From contig NZ_LMHZ01000005.1 in assembly GCF_001428545.1 (NCBI RefSeq), positions 63,510 to 127,509 on the forward strand: a stretch of DNA of 64,000 nt. The letters are read 5' to 3'. The stretch is from Noviherbaspirillum sp. Root189 (GTDB lineage Bacteria > Pseudomonadota > Gammaproteobacteria > Burkholderiales > Burkholderiaceae_D). Below the pieces are notes generated by a model. That model saw only the letters and a list, made by a program, of their open reading frames with translations. It was not told the DNA's origin and made no database searches. The translations under genes and the position numbers were made by a program. Position 1 is the stretch's first letter. Every line of letters starts with the position of its first letter. Positions 46,117-55,315 of the stretch are shown piece after piece.

Positions 46117-47448
46117 CTACTGAGCCTGTTCAGTGGTTGTGGTCCCGGTTTTCGGTATGCGCGAGATGAGAAGCCGGTCAATCCGCTGGCGGTCCATATC
46201 AATGACTTCGAACCGGTACTCATTCCATTCAAAGTGTTCGGAAGCTTCCGGGATATGGCCAAGCTGCGCCAGGACAAAACCTGCAAGCGTATGGTAGTTC
46301 CCATTTGCCTCTTCAGGAAAGCGGACAGCGGCATCCATAATGTCACGGAAGCGGTCGAGCGACACTCCGGCATCAATCAGCCAGGAACCATCTTCCCGCT
46401 GTACGGCATCGGCCTCGTGTTCGTCATCATCGATGACCGACACATCGCCAACCAGCGCACCCATCACATCGCTTAACGTGACCATGCCCTGGATTTCACC
46501 ATATTCATCAATGACGAGAGCCAGTTCGGAACGATGCTTTTTCAACGTTTCCAGCAAATCCATCGCGCTGACCGATTCAGGCACGTATAGCGGTGGTTTG
46601 ACGGCCTGCTCGATATCGACACTCGACATGGCCTTGCCGCGGATCGCTTGCTCGAACAAGTCGCCGGCATGAACAATGCCAATCACTTCGGAGCGGTTGC
46701 CGCGGCAGACCGGGAAGCGGCTGAATGGACTGTCTGCAATCTTGGTCAGGTTTTGTTCAACCGTGTCGTTGAGGTCAATGAATTCAAGGTCCGTGCGCGG
46801 CGTCATCAGCGCGCCAAGACGCTGGTCGTCGAGGCGAAGTGCACGAGTGACGATGTCATGCTCGGTTTTTTCGAAGACGCCGGCATGTGTGCCTTCCTTG
46901 ATAAGGCCGGTGATTTCCTCTTCTGTCATCCTGGCCTCCTCATGCTTATGCAATCCAAGCAGGCGCATGATGGCCTCGGTGGCGACCGAAAGGATCTTTA
47001 CGAAAGGCGAGACAATGCGTGACAGCCACTGCATCGGCGTGGCAATGACTGTGGCAACTGCTTCCGGGTATTGCATGGCGATTCGCTTCGGGACGAGTTC
47101 GCCAAGCACAATCGAAGCAAAGGTAATGCCGACAACCACAATACCAAGTGCAATCTCGCGTGCGTATTCGGCCAGAGCCGGAATGCTTGCAACTTGTGGC
47201 GTCAGACGCGCGACAAGGGAGGCTTCGCCGAAAGCACCATTGAAGATGCCAATGAGGGTAATGCCTACTTGAACGGTGGAAAGGAAGCGACTTGGGCTAT
47301 CAGCGAGCTGTAAGGCTGCGCGCGCTCCGCGGCTGCCGTTTTCAGAGAGTTTTTCGAGCCGGATACGTTTGGAAGAAACGACGGCCAGTTCAGACATGGC
47401 GAAAACGCCATTGAGAAGAATGAGTCCAAGGATAATTACTATATCCAC
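46117..47448 (-). CDS. CNNM / hemolysin-family (CorC-CBS) membrane protein
   Basis: A 443-residue membrane protein. N-terminal DUF21 helices (MDIVIILGLILLNGVFAMSELAVVSSKR and VQVGITLIGIFNGAFGE) are followed by a CBS pair (LMTPRTDLEFIDL and LVIDEYGEIQGMVTLSDVMGALVGDV) and a C-terminal CorC_HlyC domain (LDRFRDIMDA, ALVLAQLGHIPE-like). Relatives act in Mg2+ or Co2+ handling and were once called haemolysins. The start is ATG 47448. It stands alone. Confidence 0.9.
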   Translation of the reverse strand: MDIVIILGLILLNGVFAMSELAVVSSKRIRLEKLSENGSRGARAALQLADSPSRFLSTVQVGITLIGIFNGAFGEASLVARLTPQVASIPALAEYAREIALGIVVVGITFASIVLGELVPKRIAMQYPEAVATVIATPMQWLSRIVSPFVKILSVATEAIMRLLGLHKHEEARMTEEEITGLIKEGTHAGVFEKTEHDIVTRALRLDDQRLGALMTPRTDLEFIDLNDTVEQNLTKIADSPFSRFPVCRGNRSEVIGIVHAGDLFEQAIRGKAMSSVDIEQAVKPPLYVPESVSAMDLLETLKKHRSELALVIDEYGEIQGMVTLSDVMGALVGDVSVIDDDEHEADAVQREDGSWLIDAGVSLDRFRDIMDAAVRFPEEANGNYHTLAGFVLAQLGHIPEASEHFEWNEYRFEVIDMDRQRIDRLLISRIPKTGTTTTEQAQ

Positions 47449-47574
47449 TGAGGCAGGATTACGCGGTTATCCCGTTGATCCCTGTTGTTAACGAAGCGGT
47501 ATTGTACATGTACAACTAAAGACTTCTAGATGTGTTCCGAAACCGGAATAGCAAGGTTCGAATGGAGAAGTTTT

Positions 47575-48630
47575 ATGCATAGTGGTGTCTTTTATGCGCT
47601 GATGGCTGCCGTGCTTTTTGGCGCCAGTACGCCGTTTGCAAAGACACTGGTCGGCCAGATTGCGCCCGTTACCCTGGCGGGGCTGTTGTATTTAGGCAGC
47701 GGGCTCGGATTGCTGACCTGGTTTGTTTTCAGAAAAACAGCGACCCGGAAAAAACGGCAGTCCGATGTGGCTCCCTTGACCAAGCCGGACTTGCCATGGC
47801 TGGCTGGCGCGATTGTCGCGGGCGGCATCGCCGGGCCGTTGCTCTTGATGGCCGGCCTGACCCTCACACCCGCATCTTCAGCCTCGCTTCTGCTCAACAT
47901 GGAAGGCGTGCTTACCGCGCTGCTGGCCTGGTTTGTCTTCAAGGAAAATTTCGATAAACGGATTTTTGCCGGCATGGTGTTGATTGTGGTGGCAGGGGCT
48001 CTCCTTTCCTGGAGCGAACGTCCGACGCTGGGCGTTCCTTGGGGCGCGATTGCCATCGTCGGCGCCTGCCTCTGCTGGGCGATTGACAACAACCTGACCA
48101 GAAAGGTCTCCGCGAGCGATGCAGTGCAGACCGCCGGCATCAAAGGTCTGGTAGCCGGTTCGGTCAACCTGGGGCTTGCCCTTGCTCTGGGGTACGAGCT
48201 GCCGGAAACAAGCATAGCGGTCGCCGCCGGCATCGTCGGCTTTTGTGGTTATGGCCTGAGCCTGGTCATGTTCGTGCTCGCACTTCGCCACCTGGGCACA
48301 GCCAGGACCGGCGCTTACTTTTCGGCGGCGCCTTTTGTCGGGGCGGCGCTTTCTCTCTTCATGCTGGGTGAATCTCCGGAGCTGGTGTTCTGGATCGCGG
48401 CGGCGTTGATGGGAGCAGGTATCTGGATCCATCTGACCGAATCGCATGAGCATGAGCATACCCATGAGCCGATGGACCATACCCACGCGCACCGGCATGA
48501 CGCACATCACCAGCACAAGCACGATTTTGACTGGGATGGCAGCGAACCGCATGTTCATCCGCACTCCCATGGCGTACTCCGGCATTCGCACAAGCATTAC
48601 CCGGACATCCACCATCGACATGGGCACTAG
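47575..48630 (+). CDS. DMT/EamA transporter with a His-rich C-terminal tail
   Basis: A 351-residue transporter with ten predicted helices in two EamA halves (AVLFGASTPFAKTLVGQIAPVTL; LALRHLGTARTGAYFSAAPFVG). After helix 10 comes a ~55-residue cytoplasmic tail crowded with His and Asp: HEHEHTHEPMDHTHAHRHDAHH and so on. Such tails bind metal and suggest regulation by or transport of a divalent metal or metal complex. The ATG at 47575 follows GGAGAAG. It is divergent from the CNNM-family gene. Confidence 0.88.
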   Translation: MHSGVFYALMAAVLFGASTPFAKTLVGQIAPVTLAGLLYLGSGLGLLTWFVFRKTATRKKRQSDVAPLTKPDLPWLAGAIVAGGIAGPLLLMAGLTLTPASSASLLLNMEGVLTALLAWFVFKENFDKRIFAGMVLIVVAGALLSWSERPTLGVPWGAIAIVGACLCWAIDNNLTRKVSASDAVQTAGIKGLVAGSVNLGLALALGYELPETSIAVAAGIVGFCGYGLSLVMFVLALRHLGTARTGAYFSAAPFVGAALSLFMLGESPELVFWIAAALMGAGIWIHLTESHEHEHTHEPMDHTHAHRHDAHHQHKHDFDWDGSEPHVHPHSHGVLRHSHKHYPDIHHRHGH

Positions 48631-48815
48631 ATGGCAAAGTGCCAATGGACAAAAGGGAAATGTTTATGGGCAGATTGCTTCCAGGTAATTTTCCTTGTAG
48701 TTGGTTCTGGTACTTTTTTATGAATCACGCTTATACTGTATAAACATACAGTCCATTTACCGTGATGACATGTCGCTAATCCTGACTTGAACGGGATGGC
48801 GAACGGAGAGCCGCC

Positions 48816-49340
48816 ATGAACACTACTTCCCTGATCGTTACCGATGCCCAACCCCTGATCGACCTGGCCGATGTCGACGAACTCGATACCTTGCTATCGC
48901 TTGCACCTGACATCCGCATTCTGATTCCCGACATGGTCAGGCATGCCCTGCTGTCCCACATCGACATTCCCGGCGTGCCGGATGCCCTTGAATGGATACG
49001 TACAAACGATGGTCACGGTGTCAGTGTGCAGTGCACCGAAGAGTTCGAAGAATTCATTGTGCTCAAGCGCAGGCACAGCGACGAGGTGGAGCGCCACCAG
49101 AACGAGCAGGCGGCGGGAGAAATCCTCGGAAGGGAACTGGCGCGCGGAACGGAAGCAATCGTGCTGCTGATCGGCGATGCAGAAGCCGAGCATGCAAGCG
49201 TGCTCTCCAATTTGCCGGAGCGGGTTGTCCCTATGTCGACTTCTGCCTACCTGCAGGGTTTGCGCAGCAAACAGCGCCAGTTCAAGGTAGGGGCACTCCT
49301 GCAGCGCGTGCTGGCCTTAGGCCGTCCGACCGCGTCCTGA
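48816..49340 (+). CDS. PIN-domain protein
   Basis: A 174-residue protein with the PIN ribonuclease look: IVTDAQPLIDLADVDELDTLL supplies the first acidic residue (Asp9), and further Asp/Glu residues (RGTEAIVLLIGDAEAE) could fill the rest. No antitoxin gene is adjacent: the 185 bases upstream hold no small ORF with antitoxin character. So it may not be a toxin of a TA pair. It starts at an ATG behind GGAGAG. Confidence 0.7.
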   Translation: MNTTSLIVTDAQPLIDLADVDELDTLLSLAPDIRILIPDMVRHALLSHIDIPGVPDALEWIRTNDGHGVSVQCTEEFEEFIVLKRRHSDEVERHQNEQAAGEILGRELARGTEAIVLLIGDAEAEHASVLSNLPERVVPMSTSAYLQGLRSKQRQFKVGALLQRVLALGRPTAS

Positions 49341-49421
49341 GCGGATCGTCCGTCATGCGGGGCGACCGGAATCGCTCTGTACTACTTGCACTACCTGTAC
49401 TACCCCAATCCCACGACCAAC

Positions 49422-49675
49422 AAAAAAGGAGGCAGGTCTCCCTGCCTCCAACTCACACTCCCTTGGGAGTTACTACAGAACTCTGTTAACACCCCGTGCG
49501 ACCTTCCGGATCGCACGATGACATGATCCCGGCAGTGGCATCCCGATTAAATCGAACGAATTAGGCACGCTTCGCATGCCGGGAATGTTGAACTTCCGAT
49601 ATACCCGGCATTCACCCAATGCCGTTTGATGCGCCCCCATTACAAGATAGACTTTTTTGTAGCCCGAAGCATCGC
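49422..49675 (-). ncRNA. Candidate structured RNA with five hairpins and a terminator
   Basis: Five perfect inverted repeats lie in tandem: 49428-49449 (GGAGGCAGG), 49457-49470 (ACTCCC), 49475-49486 (ACAGA), 49495-49517 (CGTGCGA) and 49576-49611 (ATGCCGGG). On the minus strand the last hairpin runs into six T, an intrinsic terminator. A TATACT box at 49682-49687 (minus) gives a start near 49675. A 55-codon frame inside lacks a ribosome site. The spacer 49341-49719 has no other gene. Confidence 0.35.
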
Positions 49676-49719
49676 GCATCAAGTATATTTTGCATACCGA
49701 ACCCAATATAGAGGCTGTA

Positions 49720-50658
49720 ATGGCAGGCTTGCCAGATCACCTGGACATACATCTTATCCGCATTCTGTACCTGCTTTTGTCAGAGAAGAACGTCTCGCGC
49801 GTCGCATTGAAGCTCAATCAGCCGCAACCATCCATTTCCGCCTCGTTGCGCAAGCTGCGTGAACTGACCGGCGACCCTCTGCTGGTACGCGGTGCGCGCG
49901 GGATGGTGCCGACCCAGCATGGCGAAAGCCTGCTGAAGCCGGCCAAGCAGATACTCGACGAAACGGAAAAGCTGTTTGCACACAAGGCGGCTTTCGCACC
50001 GCAGCATGAGGCTCGCACCTTCCATATCGCGGCGCCCGATTATCTCGACAGTCAGTTTTTGCCCAACATTGTCGCCGGCGTGCGCCGTGAATCGCCTCGC
50101 AGCCGGATCGTGATCCACGGGCTGGGACCGGAGATCGATTACCTGAAACTGCTGTCGGATGGTGAACTCGACCTTGTCATCGCCAACTGGGAAGAGCCGC
50201 CTCAGCACCTGCACATGTCCAAGCTGTTCGAAGATGAGATCGCCTGCATCATGCGCGCCGACTGTGCGTATGCGCTGCGCACCGGCCCCGAAGAGATGAC
50301 CGTTGAAGATTACCTGTCTCTGCCGCATGTCGCGCCATCGCAGATGCTGGCCGGCTACTTCGGCGTGATCGAGTCCTTCCTCGCGCGCCAGAACCTGCAC
50401 CGCAATGTCGTGGTCGAGTCGGCATATTTCGGCCTGATCCCGTATATGCTGACCCGCAGCGACCTGGTACTGACGACCGGCCGGCAGTTCATGCGTTTCT
50501 ATGAAAAGAACCTACCGCTGAAAACCTTCACCGTGCCGATCAAGTTTCCCGCCATGCGCTTCTATCAGCTATGGCATGAACGTGTCCACCATGCACCCGA
50601 ACATAAATGGCTGCGCGAACTGATTTCAGGAACGGCGAAGTCCCTATTGCCAAAATAG
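49720..50658 (+). CDS. LysR-type transcriptional regulator
   Basis: A 312-residue LysR regulator with the N-terminal winged helix (LDIHLIRILYLLLSEKNVSRVALKLNQPQPSISASLRKLREL, residues ~7-50) and a C-terminal substrate-binding half. The ATG at 49720 follows GAGG. Its position right upstream of the 8-oxoguanine deaminase gene in the same orientation suggests it controls that gene. Confidence 0.92.
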   Translation: MAGLPDHLDIHLIRILYLLLSEKNVSRVALKLNQPQPSISASLRKLRELTGDPLLVRGARGMVPTQHGESLLKPAKQILDETEKLFAHKAAFAPQHEARTFHIAAPDYLDSQFLPNIVAGVRRESPRSRIVIHGLGPEIDYLKLLSDGELDLVIANWEEPPQHLHMSKLFEDEIACIMRADCAYALRTGPEEMTVEDYLSLPHVAPSQMLAGYFGVIESFLARQNLHRNVVVESAYFGLIPYMLTRSDLVLTTGRQFMRFYEKNLPLKTFTVPIKFPAMRFYQLWHERVHHAPEHKWLRELISGTAKSLLPK

Positions 50659-50721
50659 AGAGTAAATAACAAAGCCGGGCGTTGTGTCGCCGGCTTGCCC
50701 GTATGGCTGGCTGCGTTCTAT

Positions 50722-50848
50722 TAGAGCGGATTTCATCGTGGTGTACGGAGAATCGGGTCGACCTGGCGTGCAGGACAAGGCGCGCGAAGTGCCGTGTGGC
50801 GGGCCACACAAGCGACAAGCGACAGTACACACGATGAAATCCGCTCTA
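50722..50848. mobile_element. MITE-like 127-bp palindromic element
   Basis: An 18-bp perfect inverted repeat (TAGAGCGGATTTCATCGT at 50722-50739, complement at 50831-50848) extends to about 25 bp with one indel. Both ends are TA, so the outermost TA may be a duplicated TA target as in IS630/Tc1 elements. The inside codes for nothing. It lies between the LysR and deaminase genes. Confidence 0.55.
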
Positions 50849-51011
50849 GATACTTCCCGTAACTCCGGCTCACATATCGACATGCTGAAGCCGTCTATCA
50901 TTGGGAGCCAATATTCCCACAGTCAGCGGGCTTTACTATCGTTCATCATAATAGCCGGTCAGGCACTCCTGCCCTCGTAAGGCGTGACCGGTCTCTCTCT
51001 CTTAAAACATC

Positions 51012-52379
51012 ATGAGCAAAACCCTTCTTATCAAGAACGCACATGTGCTGGTAACGATGGACAAGGACCGGCGTGAAATCGCCGATGGTGGCGTGTTCAT
51101 CCGCGATAATGTGATCGAACAGGTTGGCACCACCGACTCGCTGCCGCCAGTGGCGGACGAAGTCATCGATGCACGCGGCCATGTCGTCATGCCCGGCCTG
51201 ATCAATACCCATCACCACATGTATCAAAGCCTGACGCGTGTCATTCCGGCGGCGCAGAACGGCGAACTGTTCAACTGGCTGCAGAACCTCTACCCTATCT
51301 GGGCCAATCTGACACCGGAGATGGTCAGCGTGTCGACACAGACCGCAATGACGGAACTGCTGCTGTCAGGCTGCACCACGACCAGCGATCATCTCTACAT
51401 CTATCCGAACGGTTGCCGTCTTGATCACAGTATCGAAGCGGCGCATCAGATCGGCATGCGCTTTCATGCGGCGCGCGGTTCGATGAGCGTTGGCGAGAGC
51501 AAAGGCGGCTTGCCGCCCGATCGAGTGGTCGAAGAAGAAGATGCCATCCTCAGGGATACGCAACGTCTCATCGAGACCTGGCACGACCCGTCGCGGCATG
51601 CGATGCAACGCATTGTCGTTGCGCCCTGCTCGCCGTTCTCGGTATCGCGCGACCTGATGCGCGAATCGGCAACCTTGGCGCGTCATTTCGGCGTCTCCCT
51701 GCATACGCACCTCGCCGAGAGCGTGACCGACATTGACTACAGCCGCGAAAAATTCAACATGACGCCGGCGCAGTACGCAGAAGACTGCGGCTGGATAGGG
51801 CATGACGTCTGGCACGCGCATTGCGTACAGCTGGACGATGACGGCATTCGTGTGTTCGCGCATAGCGGCACCGGCATTGCACACTGTCCCTGTTCGAACA
51901 TGCGCCTGGCCTCGGGCATTGCGCCGGTACGTAAAATGATCGATGCCGGTGTACCCGTGGGTCTGGGTGTCGACGGCTCGGCATCCAACGATTCAGGTCA
52001 CATGCTCGGTGAAGTGCGACAGGCGATGCTGCTGCAACGCGTGGGTTACGGACCCGATGCAATGACGGCACGTCAGGCCCTGGAGATCGCGACGCTGGGC
52101 GGCGCGAAGGTATTGAACCGCGACGATATCGGTGCACTGGCGCCCGGCATGTCGGCGGATATCGTACTGTTCGACCTGAACCACATCGGCTTTGCCGGTG
52201 CGCTTCACGACCCGGTTGCCGCGCTCGTGTTCAGCACGCCGGTCAATGTCGCCTACAGCATCGTCAATGGCCGCGTCATCGTGCGCGAAGGTCGTTGCAC
52301 CACGGTAGAAACGGAGCCACTGATCGCAACGCACCAAAAACTGGCACTTCAGCTTGCGGAGAGTGCACGACGTATGTAG
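51012..52379 (+). CDS. 8-oxoguanine deaminase (amidohydrolase)
   Basis: A 455-residue cytosine-deaminase-like amidohydrolase. Metal ligands are visible: NTHHHMYQSL, the central HTHLAES, the HAHCVQLDDDGIRVFAHSGTGIAHCPCSNMRLASG stretch, and the catalytic Asp in GLGVDGSASNDSGHMLGEVR. This combination fits the 8-oxoguanine deaminase family (urate from 8-oxoguanine) that is also annotated as hydroxydechloroatrazine hydrolase-like. It follows a LysR gene. Substrate choice is inferred from the family and the neighbours. Confidence 0.85.
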   Translation: MSKTLLIKNAHVLVTMDKDRREIADGGVFIRDNVIEQVGTTDSLPPVADEVIDARGHVVMPGLINTHHHMYQSLTRVIPAAQNGELFNWLQNLYPIWANLTPEMVSVSTQTAMTELLLSGCTTTSDHLYIYPNGCRLDHSIEAAHQIGMRFHAARGSMSVGESKGGLPPDRVVEEEDAILRDTQRLIETWHDPSRHAMQRIVVAPCSPFSVSRDLMRESATLARHFGVSLHTHLAESVTDIDYSREKFNMTPAQYAEDCGWIGHDVWHAHCVQLDDDGIRVFAHSGTGIAHCPCSNMRLASGIAPVRKMIDAGVPVGLGVDGSASNDSGHMLGEVRQAMLLQRVGYGPDAMTARQALEIATLGGAKVLNRDDIGALAPGMSADIVLFDLNHIGFAGALHDPVAALVFSTPVNVAYSIVNGRVIVREGRCTTVETEPLIATHQKLALQLAESARRM

Positions 52380-52410
52380 GTACATGAAGAGGAACCAAGC
52401 AGTTCCGCAA

Positions 52411-53838
52411 TCATGCCGGCTGCTTCCAGATTTCGGCAATCCGTAGCAGATTGGTGGTCCCCGATTCGGCGAACGGCATGCCAGCGGCAATCGCCACCTG
52501 GTCGCCCGGCTGTGCAAATCCTTCCCTCAGTGCGGTACGGCAGGCTGCAGCGACCATTTCATCGACGCTACGCACATCCGGGCTGACCGTGGTGTGCACT
52601 CCCCAGGCCAGCGCCAGTTTGCGGGCTGTGGACAGATGCGGCGTGATGCTCAGGATCGGTGCCGCGGGTCGTTCACGTGCGGCGCGCAAGCTGGTATGGC
52701 CGGAAGTCGTGTAGGTGATCGTGACGCGCGCACCAAGAATTTGCGTCACGCTGCGTAGTGCCGCACAGATCGCATCGCCACGCGTCGGCAATGGATCGCC
52801 GCGCTGCGCATCAATGAGGCCGCGGTAGAGCGGGTCACGTTCGACTTCGACAATGATGCGGTCCATCATGGCAACCGCCTCGACCGGATAGGCACCGCTT
52901 GCCGATTCGGCTGACAACATGACGGCATCCGCGCCGTCATAGATTGCGGTGGCGACATCGGAGGCTTCCGCCCGTGTCGGTACCTGTGCCGAGATCATTG
53001 ACTCCAGCATCTGGGTGGCGATGACGACCGGTTTCCCCTGCTGGCTGCACGTGCGCAGGATACGCTTCTGCACACCGGGTACGCGTTCTGGCGGCAGCTC
53101 CACGCCGAGGTCGCCACGCGCCACCATGATGGCGTCGGACACACGCACGATATCGTCGAGACGATCTAGCGCAGCGGGCTTTTCCAGCTTGGCCAGCAGG
53201 CCGGCGCGTCCCCGGATCAGTTCGCGGGCTTCCAGCAGGTCTTCCGGCCGCTGCACGAAAGACAAGGCGATCCAGTCGACGCCGAGAGCCAGCGCGAAGT
53301 CGAGATCGCGTCTGTCCTTTTCGGTCAATGCGGGAATCGGCAGCACGACATCCGGTACATTGACGCCCTTGCGGTCGGAAATGGTGCCGCCGGCGACAAC
53401 GGTGGTGCGAATCGTGTATCCGTCGCTCTCGATCACTTCCAGCCGCAGTTTGCCATCGTCGATCAGCAGGGACTGGCCTGCGGCAATGACATCGAACAGT
53501 TCGGTATGCGGCAGGCAGACGCGCTTGCGGTCTCCGGGCGCAGTATTGCGATCGAGCGTGAATTCCTGGCCGGCTTTCAGCACTTCCTTGCCTTCAGCGA
53601 ATTGCCCGATACGCAGTTTCGGTCCTTGCAGGTCGGCCAGGATGGCAATCGGACGGCCAACACTACGCTCGACTTCACGCACGATGTCGTAACGGGCGCG
53701 ATGGTCGTCGTGGGAGCCATGACTGAAATTGAAACGGAAGACATCGGCACCCGCTTCAAACAAAGCCTGTATGGCTTCCTTGCTCGAAGTGGCCGGCCCG
53801 AGAGTCGCTACGATTTTTGCCTTGCGTTGACGTCGCAT
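52411..53838 (-). CDS. pyk: Pyruvate kinase
   Basis: A 475-residue pyruvate kinase, which makes pyruvate and ATP from PEP. Conserved pieces: RRQRKAKIVATLGPATSSKEAI, FRFNFSHGSHDDH, LADLQGPKLRIG, the KLEKPAALDRLDDI active-site Lys and Glu region, VARGDLGVELP, ATQMLESMI and the C-terminal AVMLSAESASGAYPVEAV. The ATG at 53838 gives the usual N-terminus. It closes the glyoxylate operon, completing the path from glyoxylate to pyruvate. Confidence 0.95.
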   Translation of the reverse strand: MRRQRKAKIVATLGPATSSKEAIQALFEAGADVFRFNFSHGSHDDHRARYDIVREVERSVGRPIAILADLQGPKLRIGQFAEGKEVLKAGQEFTLDRNTAPGDRKRVCLPHTELFDVIAAGQSLLIDDGKLRLEVIESDGYTIRTTVVAGGTISDRKGVNVPDVVLPIPALTEKDRRDLDFALALGVDWIALSFVQRPEDLLEARELIRGRAGLLAKLEKPAALDRLDDIVRVSDAIMVARGDLGVELPPERVPGVQKRILRTCSQQGKPVVIATQMLESMISAQVPTRAEASDVATAIYDGADAVMLSAESASGAYPVEAVAMMDRIIVEVERDPLYRGLIDAQRGDPLPTRGDAICAALRSVTQILGARVTITYTTSGHTSLRAARERPAAPILSITPHLSTARKLALAWGVHTTVSPDVRSVDEMVAAACRTALREGFAQPGDQVAIAAGMPFAESGTTNLLRIAEIWKQPA

Positions 53839-53948
53839 AGTGTTCACTTTGCAGTTCGAACAGGCGCAAGCCGCCACCGAGCCCGGCTTACGGGACTCGC
53901 GCTGTTGGTTAAGAATGAATCAGGTCAGGGTATAGGCACCCTGGAAAC

Positions 53949-55217
53949 TCAAAGAATCAGGATGGCCCTGAAGTCATTGACGTTGGTGCGCGTCGCGCCG
54001 GTGACGACCAGGTCGCCCAGTGCGCTGAAAAAGCCATAGCCATCGTTGTTGTCGAGCATGGCGCGCGCGCGCATGCCGACCGCTTCGGCGCGCGCGACCG
54101 ATTGCGGGTTGTACAGCGCGCCCGCGTTGTCTTCGGAGCCATCGATGCCATCGGTATCGCAGGCGATGGCATGGACGCCCGGCATGCCGTTCATGGTGGC
54201 CGCAAAGCTGAGCAGGAATTCGGCATTGCGCCCGCCACGTCCCTTGCCGCGCACGGTGACCGTCGTTTCGCCGCCGGAAATGATGACGCATGGTTTGCTG
54301 AAGGGTTGGCCGCGCAAGGCGACCTGGCGTGCGAGGGCCGCATGCACCATGCCGACGTCGCGTGCTTCGCCTTCCATTTCGTCGGACAGAATATAAGGCG
54401 TAATGCCTGCGTTACGGGCAACATCGGCCGCCGCTTCCAGCGACTGCTGGGCGGTCGCAATCACATGGTGACTATTGCGTGCAAAGCGCGGGTCATCCGG
54501 TTTGGGTGTTTCGCCCGCGCCGGAGGCGAGATAGTCTTCCATGTTGGGAGGAATTGCGATCTCGTACTTGCGCAGGATGGCCAGCGCTTGCGCGCAGGTC
54601 GTGGGATCGGGCAAGGTGGGGCCGCTGGCGATGACGCCCGGATCGTCTCCCGGCACATCGGAAATCAACAGGGTCACGACGCGTGCCGGCGCGCATGCGA
54701 GCGCAAGACGGCCACCCTTGATGGCAGAGAAATGCTTGCGCACGCAATTCATTTCCGAAATGGTTGCACCGCTCTTGAGCAAGGCCTTGTTGACCGCCTG
54801 CTTTTGCTCCAGCGTGATGCCTTCGCCCGGCAAGGCCAGCAACGCCGAACCGCCACCGGAAATCAGGCACAGTACCAGGTCGTTTTCAGTCAGACCCTTG
54901 ACCATCTCCATCATGCGCCCGGCGGCACGGCGTCCTGCTTCATCCGGCACCGGATGGGCCGCTTCCACCACCTCGATGCGTTTGCATTCCGCACCGTGCT
55001 CGTAGCGGGTAACCACCAGCCCGCTGATGTCGCCTTCCCAATGCTGCTCGACAGTCCTTGCCATTGCCGCTGCGCCTTTGCCTGCACCGATCACCAGCGT
55101 ACGGCCGTTTGGAGACGGTTTCGGCAGGAAGGCAGGAAGACATTTTTCCGCACTGACGGCGTCGACGGCCGCAGTGTACATGTCGAGCAGAAGCTGGCGA
55201 GGATTGAGGTCAGGCAT
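53949..55217 (-). CDS. ttuD: Glycerate 2-kinase (MOFRL family, TtuD/GckA type)
   Basis: A 422-residue MOFRL-family kinase that phosphorylates D-glycerate to 2-phosphoglycerate. Hallmarks: VIGAGKGAAAMA near residue 40, LVLCLISGGGSALL, VRKHFSAIKGGRLA, LLISDVPGDDPGVIASGPTLPD, and the C-terminal MOFRL motif region (CDTDGIDGSEDNAGALY). It was often called hydroxypyruvate reductase. It lies between glxR and pyk, fitting its place in the pathway. Confidence 0.93.
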   Translation of the reverse strand: MPDLNPRQLLLDMYTAAVDAVSAEKCLPAFLPKPSPNGRTLVIGAGKGAAAMARTVEQHWEGDISGLVVTRYEHGAECKRIEVVEAAHPVPDEAGRRAAGRMMEMVKGLTENDLVLCLISGGGSALLALPGEGITLEQKQAVNKALLKSGATISEMNCVRKHFSAIKGGRLALACAPARVVTLLISDVPGDDPGVIASGPTLPDPTTCAQALAILRKYEIAIPPNMEDYLASGAGETPKPDDPRFARNSHHVIATAQQSLEAAADVARNAGITPYILSDEMEGEARDVGMVHAALARQVALRGQPFSKPCVIISGGETTVTVRGKGRGGRNAEFLLSFAATMNGMPGVHAIACDTDGIDGSEDNAGALYNPQSVARAEAVGMRARAMLDNNDGYGFFSALGDLVVTGATRTNVNDFRAILIL

Positions 55218-55315
55218 GAGCGTGATGTGGTTCGTTGACGAGCGGATGGTGAGTTATTTTACGCAATTACGGGGGTGAAGGAATTGATGGGCTTTTTGAT
55301 GCTCGATTCCGCTTC

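Noticed and set aside
48631-48815. Antitoxin gene upstream of the PIN-domain gene
   Set aside because: No frame with a ribosome site and antitoxin-like composition was found in this gap.
54102-55238. A 378-codon antisense frame over the glycerate kinase gene
   Set aside because: Same shadow effect; the kinase gene carries all MOFRL motifs.
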